Shown piece by piece: positions 37,192-41,717 of a stretch of DNA of 41,717 nt. Position 1 is the stretch's first letter. Each line of letters begins with the position of its first letter. Below the pieces are notes generated by a model, which was not told the DNA's origin, searched no databases, and saw nothing but the letters and a program-made list of their open reading frames with translations. The position numbers were made by a program, and so were the translations under genes. The DNA comes from a virus, in IMG/VR virus record IMGVR_UViG_3300028608_000035, positions 1 through 41,717 of that record; one strand, given 5' to 3'.

Positions 37192-39817
37192 TACGGGGTA
37201 CGGTCGTGGCATCCAGTAACCTGCGCAAATTGTCGTTATCTTCGTCAACCCCCGGCTTGATCCACAGCCGATGCGATACGTTCTGCCATTTAACGACACG
37301 CGTAACCTTCATGAAGCCCATGCGATTAAGCAAATGGTGAAGGCTCGTTGTCTTGGGCACTTCCACACCTTCTATAAATGTGCGAGCCTTGAGCGCACTT
37401 GTCAGCATGGAACTACTGAGCACCGTGGCCGATACCCCGAACGCACCTTCTTCAACGATGCTACGCAGGATGCTTTCAACGTCGTCAACGCCGCTTTGAG
37501 CCATGATCTTCTTTTCGTCGGTCATGAGCGCCGCACCGTCGGCGGAGAACCACTCAGGGATCGGCAGCGACATCAGCCACGCGCGCCATTGCCCAGGTTC
37601 GCTGCGCAGGCTGTTGAATATGGCGTCGAAGTAGGCCCGTACCTCGGGTTCGCTCGTTGCTCCTAGCGCTTCGTACAACTGTGCGCGGTTGGCAAACGGA
37701 CTGAAGACAACGAACCAGCGTCTATCCTGCGTCTCATCCAACGGGATACCGTCAGTGTGGTTCGTATAGGCAATCTTGCAGCACGTATTTACTACGTCCT
37801 TTGGCTTCGCGCCCTTCGGATAAATATTGACGTCGTTGTTGGAGATAAACAGCTTAAGGCGGTTGGCGATCATGAATCGCTCACGCCCCGTCATGTACAT
37901 TTCTTCAAGCGCAATGAACGCATAGCCGTGCGCCCAGTCCGTGAAGCCGCCGCTGTTGCAGATAATCTCGGGACCGAAGCTGCTCACGTTGCGCCGCCCC
38001 ATGGCCGCCTTCATGACTTCGGTAATCATGGACTTGCCATCACCCTCAGTGCCTTTGATGATCGGCACCCACCGAATCAGCTTGCCCGGCTTCTGCACGC
38101 AATGCGCCATGAACGCCAGGAGGTTCTGATAGATCATTTCGCGACGGCCGCACAGAAGCCACAAATGGCCCTTGAAGCGCTCAATCGCGGCCACGCCTTG
38201 CTCTGTGTACGGCGTGGCCTGCGGCAAGCTGCTAGCGCTGTACAGGTTGGCCCATCGCCGACCGTCGTAGTCAATCAGCGCCGCAGCGCGTGGGTCGTAC
38301 ATCGTGTCATGCACAAGCGGCACGTTCCATTTGTGCAATGCCCACACGTGCGAGTCTTCGCGCATGACACCGTCGCCTTTAAACGGCATGTCGCGGTCGT
38401 GAGTTGCCTTGAAGCTGGCTACGCTGATGTCATAGCCATTAACGATGTCAAAGTATTTGTCGTTCTGACGAACGTACACGTAATTGTCAATCCATGTCGG
38501 CCGCTCAATGTCGTCACCTTCTGCCGGCTCACCGACAACACGCGGCGATGCCAGGAGCGCCCGCAACTTGGCAACGGGTAGCTTTGCGTCCCACAGGTCA
38601 AGGCGCTTGTTAACGGCAGTCTCCAGGCGCGGCATCAGCGCTGGCGGCACACCGGCTGCGCGGATGGCAGGTATCACGCGATTGTGTACGTCGTCCCAAT
38701 CCGTTGCGCTACTTACCATGCTCAACAAATCGTCAATGAGCTTCTTCACTTCAGGCGACACGACCGGCACCACCACGGGAGCGCCCGGCACACCGGGCAG
38801 CATCGGCAATGGTGGCAGAGGCACAGTACCTTGCATGGCGTACAGTGCAGCCCTTGCCTCTGCCTTGCGGTCCTTGCACACGTCGCCTTGCTGCGCGCAT
38901 GCGTTGGTAATGGTCAACTCGCGCAGATACGTGCGGTGCATGTCCCACTTCGGCCTCGCCATCCGGCTCTTGCGCATAAGGCGCTCGATGCGCGGTGCGT
39001 CGCAGCCTGTCCAAAACGCAAGGTGCTGCGCCAACGCCATGTCGGCTTCGGTCCTGCCTTGGGGGCCGTAGAAGCGCAACAGCGCTGCCTCATCAGCATT
39101 CCACAAGTCGGCAAAGCTCGCCTTGTTGCCCATCTTCGCAGCCACGCTCGGGCTAGCAAGCGCCTTCGCAATCAACTCATCGTCATCAACCGGACCGGAC
39201 CAATCCGCGCGAGGCGTGGCGAACTCGCCGGCTTCAGCCTCGGGGCGTGAGGGAAAATACAGGCTCGCAATTGACGCAATGGCAGTGCTGCCAACATCGG
39301 CGCTACCCCACGCCCTGCCGCTCGTGCCAAACGCAATGCCGCGCTTCTCGGTGTAGAGCTCTGCGCCAATCTCCTTGTTGCGCTTCGCGTGCGCCGGCAC
39401 CGTGCCCTTGCCTATCACGTGGCAACCGTTGCCGCTGCTACTCAGTTCAAAGAAGCAACCGGGCAACTGGCTCAACCACTCCAGCGCCTGCGGTGTGTAC
39501 TGCCCCTGCGCGTCGATGCACTTATCGATATCGAGGAACCAATACCTCACTTCGGCCGTTAGGTAGAAGCCGAGGGTGTACCTTACCCCCTCTTCGTAGT
39601 TCGACGCGTTCCAGGCGTCTACGTTGGTCTGCGCGTACGCCAGGGCCTGCCAGTTGTGCGGCAAGCTCGCGTCCATGGGGAACGGCTCACCCGCTGCGCG
39701 ACACGGGTGCTTCAAAAACTTTCCTTCTTCTGCATCCCACACCATGCGCCACACGAACCATTGTGGAATGTTTGCCAGGGAACCAACCGCCTCAAGTAAT
39801 GTTTTGTCTTGCTGCAT
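37184..39817 (-). CDS. Primase-polymerase / SF3 helicase, 877 aa
   Basis: The N-terminal domain is a Prim-Pol type primase: YWFLDIDKC (about residues 93-101) supplies the metal-binding aspartates and FELSSSGNGCHVIGKG (about 122-137) the conserved S-G-x-G-x-H motif. The C-terminal third is an SF3 helicase: Walker A GTEGDGKS (589-596), Walker B YAFIALEEM, and the sensor/motif C region KIAYTNHTDG with ETQDRRWFVV. It would synthesise primers and unwind the phage origin. Start ATG at 39817 with GAGG upstream. It lies between a terminator and the GTTAC-box region, into which its stop codon extends. Confidence 0.92.
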   Translation of the reverse strand: MQQDKTLLEAVGSLANIPQWFVWRMVWDAEEGKFLKHPCRAAGEPFPMDASLPHNWQALAYAQTNVDAWNASNYEEGVRYTLGFYLTAEVRYWFLDIDKCIDAQGQYTPQALEWLSQLPGCFFELSSSGNGCHVIGKGTVPAHAKRNKEIGAELYTEKRGIAFGTSGRAWGSADVGSTAIASIASLYFPSRPEAEAGEFATPRADWSGPVDDDELIAKALASPSVAAKMGNKASFADLWNADEAALLRFYGPQGRTEADMALAQHLAFWTGCDAPRIERLMRKSRMARPKWDMHRTYLRELTITNACAQQGDVCKDRKAEARAALYAMQGTVPLPPLPMLPGVPGAPVVVPVVSPEVKKLIDDLLSMVSSATDWDDVHNRVIPAIRAAGVPPALMPRLETAVNKRLDLWDAKLPVAKLRALLASPRVVGEPAEGDDIERPTWIDNYVYVRQNDKYFDIVNGYDISVASFKATHDRDMPFKGDGVMREDSHVWALHKWNVPLVHDTMYDPRAAALIDYDGRRWANLYSASSLPQATPYTEQGVAAIERFKGHLWLLCGRREMIYQNLLAFMAHCVQKPGKLIRWVPIIKGTEGDGKSMITEVMKAAMGRRNVSSFGPEIICNSGGFTDWAHGYAFIALEEMYMTGRERFMIANRLKLFISNNDVNIYPKGAKPKDVVNTCCKIAYTNHTDGIPLDETQDRRWFVVFSPFANRAQLYEALGATSEPEVRAYFDAIFNSLRSEPGQWRAWLMSLPIPEWFSADGAALMTDEKKIMAQSGVDDVESILRSIVEEGAFGVSATVLSSSMLTSALKARTFIEGVEVPKTTSLHHLLNRMGFMKVTRVVKWQNVSHRLWIKPGVDEDNDNLRRLLDATTVPRSP

Positions 39818-39828
39818 TCAAGCCTCAA

Positions 39829-39857
39829 AATGAAAAATGGCCGCTCACTCGGCGGCC
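39829..39857 (-). terminator. Terminator between the 125-aa gene and the primase
   Basis: Minus strand: GGCCGC (39857-39852), 7-nt loop, GCGGCC (39844-39839), followed by ATTTTTCAT. Separates the helicase-led unit from the primase gene. Confidence 0.7.
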
Positions 39858-39879
39858 TTCTACTAACACACGTTCCGTA

Positions 39880-40257
39880 TCACTTGCACAGAGACAGCAA
39901 AGCCTCTGCGTGAGCCTGCGCGGCCTCTAGTGTAAGGTGTATCAGACCGCGCTCCAGCAACCGCATGTCTTCGGCGTCGCCGCACCACTCTTCACGGATG
40001 ACCGTGACGCGGCACACAACGTCAACATAGAAGTACGGTTCGTCAGGTGCGAGCGGCTCCCGACACGGTTCCGGCCACGCGCGAGACACGACCGACACCG
40101 GCACAATCTCAACCACTTCGACCGGCTCACGCTTCGTGTTGAACTTCCACACGCGACGGCGCACGTCCTTCTTATTGCGCGCAGCACCGGCCAACAACAG
40201 CACTTCGCCACCGCCAGGAAACCGGACGATGGGTGCGTAGCCTTGAGCGTGGTTCAC
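39880..40257 (-). CDS. Unknown protein, 125 aa
   Basis: MNHAQGYAPIVRFPGGGEVLLLAGAARNKKDVRRR... is a small alpha/beta protein; the middle has beta strands (VEVVEIVPVSVVSRAWPEP, YFYVDVVCRVTVI) and the C-terminus a helix (LTLEAAQAHAEALLSL). ATGA-coupled to the 239-aa gene. Last gene before the terminator. Not recognised. Confidence 0.68.
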   Translation of the reverse strand: MNHAQGYAPIVRFPGGGEVLLLAGAARNKKDVRRRVWKFNTKREPVEVVEIVPVSVVSRAWPEPCREPLAPDEPYFYVDVVCRVTVIREEWCGDAEDMRLLERGLIHLTLEAAQAHAEALLSLCK

Positions 40258-40973
40258 AACAGGCCCGCCCGTGCAAAGGTTCTGCGCAGTTCCGACGCAA
40301 TGGCAAGTGCCTCATGACGGCCGGTAGCTCGCACTTGTTCCTCGTGGCACCCGTTGACAGACACTTTTTCCCATTCCGCAGCACGCGCGTTGAGGATAGC
40401 GAGCACCACGGAGGCAATCGACTTGTTGACGGTCGGCGTCAGGTCAACCGTAATGCGTCGGCCAAGCGGCGGCTTCCATTGCTCACCGCCTTCGTACGTG
40501 TAGCCCAACGCCTCAAGCGTCACCACAGCGGCAAGCCATTTGCGGTATGTGCCGTGACTAAGCGTACGTGCACCATTAATAGGCCACCAACGACGATCAC
40601 CAGCACCGCGCAAAGGGTCTGCATCGCCACTCGTGAAATGCATAACGGCGCCGTTGCCCATTCGCACGCTTGCGCCACTCCGGTCAATGTGTGCCGTGCT
40701 GGCCGTGTCTGGCTTTGGCGCGACTCCGCAATATCTGCACTGTGTTTCCCCGCGTGGCCCACAGTCGCCGAACGAATGGCCCTGCCCGCTTGCTGCGCAC
40801 TCGTCAAAATCTTGCTCTTCTTTGACTTCGCTCGATGAGCAAGACCATGCAGGAAAAAGCCGGCACGCTTTCGCCTGTGCATCCATGACACTGTCCGCTT
40901 GCACGCTCGTTGTGACTGAAGACTCTGCGCCAGGGATGCCGCGCCGCAACGTCACACTATAGGATTTAGACAT
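40254..40973 (-). CDS. Unknown protein, 239 aa
   Basis: N-terminal part MSKSYSVTLRRGIPGAESSVTTSVQA is beta-rich, followed by a segment with several cysteines (CRLFPAWSC, CAASGQGHSFGDC, CRYCG) which may bind metal. A central segment (RRWWPINGARTLSHGTYRKWLAAVVTLEALGYTYEGGEQWKPP) and a C-terminal helical part follow. I do not recognise it. It overlaps its upstream neighbour by 8 nt. Confidence 0.68.
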   Translation of the reverse strand: MSKSYSVTLRRGIPGAESSVTTSVQADSVMDAQAKACRLFPAWSCSSSEVKEEQDFDECAASGQGHSFGDCGPRGETQCRYCGVAPKPDTASTAHIDRSGASVRMGNGAVMHFTSGDADPLRGAGDRRWWPINGARTLSHGTYRKWLAAVVTLEALGYTYEGGEQWKPPLGRRITVDLTPTVNKSIASVVLAILNARAAEWEKVSVNGCHEEQVRATGRHEALAIASELRRTFARAGLL

Positions 40974-41211
40974 TAGTAATTTCTCCTTTGGAATTGATGT
41001 AAGACACGATCACGGCAGGAGCCCAAATGTGCGGGCGTTTCTGCACGTGCGCGTGGTAGCCGGCACGCGTCGGCAATGCAAGCTCGTCGCACGCGTCTTG
41101 CTCTGCGTCGGTCTGCGTGGCAAAGTCGAGGCGGAAGAAAGAGAACTCACCGCGCTCGTTGTAGTAGTGCGTGCTGTACCGCATCACACAGGCACCCGCA
41201 ATGCCACCCAC
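40966..41211 (-). CDS. Unknown small protein, 81 aa
   Basis: The GTG at 41211 lies seven bases behind a strong GGAGG (41223-41219), better than the ATG at 41184, which has no such site. The product contains MRYSTHYYNERGEFSFFRLDF, TQTDAEQDACDELALPTRAGY and a beta-rich C-terminus. Not recognised. Confidence 0.62.
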   Translation of the reverse strand: MGGIAGACVMRYSTHYYNERGEFSFFRLDFATQTDAEQDACDELALPTRAGYHAHVQKRPHIWAPAVIVSYINSKGEITNV

Positions 41212-41309
41212 GCCCAGACCTCCAGGGGCGCGAGCGGTCGTGTGTAGCCGTTGCTAAGAGTGAGCACCCAGCGACGATGCCGCATGCAGATGGTGACGGC
41301 ACAGCGCAT
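41184..41309 (-). CDS. Possible 41-aa ORF downstream of the helicase
   Basis: An ATG overlaps the helicase stop (TGATG at 41311-41307), and the frame ends at TGA 41186-41184. It reads MRCAVTICMRHRRWVLTLSN then GYTRPLAPLEVWAWVALRVPV. The coupling at its start is like other real pairs in this genome, but it overlaps the start region of the 81-aa gene and its composition is Arg/Val/Trp-rich, so it could be chance. Confidence 0.3.
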   Translation of the reverse strand: MRCAVTICMRHRRWVLTLSNGYTRPLAPLEVWAWVALRVPV

Positions 41310-41717
41310 CACGGCGCCCCATCATGGAACCATTCTGCCTGCCATTTAGCACCAGCAGCATAGGGCAGCATTTCGCCGGTCTGCGGGTGTGCGTACATCC
41401 AACGTACGCCGTCCCAATAGCTTGGCGCTTTCTTGTCGGCACGCGGGAAGCGCATCGGATACCAACCCGGCAACGGCGGGTTCTCTTCGCGCACGTTGAC
41501 CCAACGGCTGCGGTCCCAACCGCGCCACAGGCTCACGCCGTCAGGCAGCTTGTCTGCCCATTCGCGACCATCCCACAACCAAAAGTCAGGGGTCACAATG
41601 ACGTGTTCAGCAAGCTCGATGCCAAGCTCATATTTGCCCGCATGGAACGGATACACACTAAGCGGGAACCACTCGGTACGCTTGAGCGGCACAGGTGCGG
41701 GTTCGAACGGCAGGGGC
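41309..41717 (-). CDS. C-terminal part of the SF2 helicase (gene open at the window edge)
   Basis: This frame has no start of its own at the right edge; it continues to 41717 as PLPFEPAPVPLKRTEWF. Joined to base 1 it is in frame with the helicase 1-1397, giving 1806 nt, exactly 602 codons. The Pro-rich stretch would be a linker behind the zinc ribbon. The C-terminal domain is Trp-rich (TPDFWLWDGREWADKL, LPGWYPMRFPRADKKAPSYW) and occurs in other phage proteins of unknown function as far as I recall. If the ends do not join, this is the C-terminus of an unknown protein. Confidence 0.7.
   Translation of the reverse strand, partial: PLPFEPAPVPLKRTEWFPLSVYPFHAGKYELGIELAEHVIVTPDFWLWDGREWADKLPDGVSLWRGWDRSRWVNVREENPPLPGWYPMRFPRADKKAPSYWDGVRWMYAHPQTGEMLPYAAGAKWQAEWFHDGAP

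Noticed and set aside
1-41717. CRISPR arrays, insertion sequences, integrase/attachment sites, lysogeny repressor
   Set aside because: No regularly spaced repeats, transposase, recombinase or CI-like genes were seen on either strand.

Overview
The window is the genome, or nearly all of it, of a tailed phage with a contractile tail (myovirus morphology). The evidence is a complete head and packaging set (TerS, TerL, portal, minor head protein, protease/scaffold, major capsid protein), a tail sheath and tube, a Mu/P2-like simple baseplate, a tail fibre with its chaperone, a lysis cassette with embedded Rz/Rz1 spanins, and a phage replication module. I see no integrase, CI-like repressor, transposase, tRNA gene or CRISPR array, so a virulent lifestyle is the simplest reading. 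GC-rich codon usage and the look of the structural proteins suggest a betaproteobacterial host (Burkholderia/Ralstonia-type); this is inference. The reading frame open at base 1 (minus strand) continues in frame into the one open at base 41717, so the window is probably a circularly permuted or circular map of 41,717 bp opened inside a helicase gene.

Layout. (i) About 1650-1740 is a divergent promoter region. Leftward it drives an 84-aa ORF and an SF2 helicase, which crosses the window ends to about 41309, and then small genes down to a terminator near 39840. (ii) 1743-6707 (+) is a replication operon: a 214-aa unknown, a DUF2800 RecB/Cas4-like nuclease, a DUF2815 ssDNA-binding-like protein with a Met/Pro/Gly-rich tail, a terminator, a small family-B-like DNA polymerase and a 47-aa ORF. 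(iii) 6768-7088 (+) is a moron-like gene for an exported protein or lipoprotein, with a TTGACA element in front and a two-way terminator behind. (iv) 7150-9139 (-) is the lysis cassette. (v) 9151-22159 (-) holds tail fibre, baseplate, tape measure, chaperones, tube, sheath and connectors. (vi) 22246-29529 (-) holds capsid, scaffold/protease, portal and TerL. (vii) 29567-29872 is a gene-poor stretch with a long inverted repeat. (viii) 29873-35496 (-) is an array of about 20 very short, tightly overlapping genes in four mini-operons, each behind a related promoter; several encode exported or membrane proteins. (ix) 35718-36891 (-) is a zinc-ribbon protein plus the small terminase. (x) 36892-37183 is an AT-rich noncoding region with a pyrimidine/purine hairpin and repeated GTTAC boxes. 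(xi) 37184-39817 (-) is a Prim-Pol/SF3 primase-helicase, and 39880-41717 (-) holds unknown small genes and the helicase C-terminus.

Working together: Prim-Pol/SF3, SF2 helicase, PolB, the SSB-like protein and the DUF2800 nuclease form a self-contained replication and recombination set. TerS/TerL package DNA through the DUF1073 portal into a DUF2184 capsid matured by an unusual Nudix-protease-scaffold polyprotein. The most unusual signals are the repeated promoter family (one copy predicted to give a leaderless mRNA), the GTTAC-box/hairpin region, two start codons placed directly behind terminator hairpins, and the Nudix fusion.
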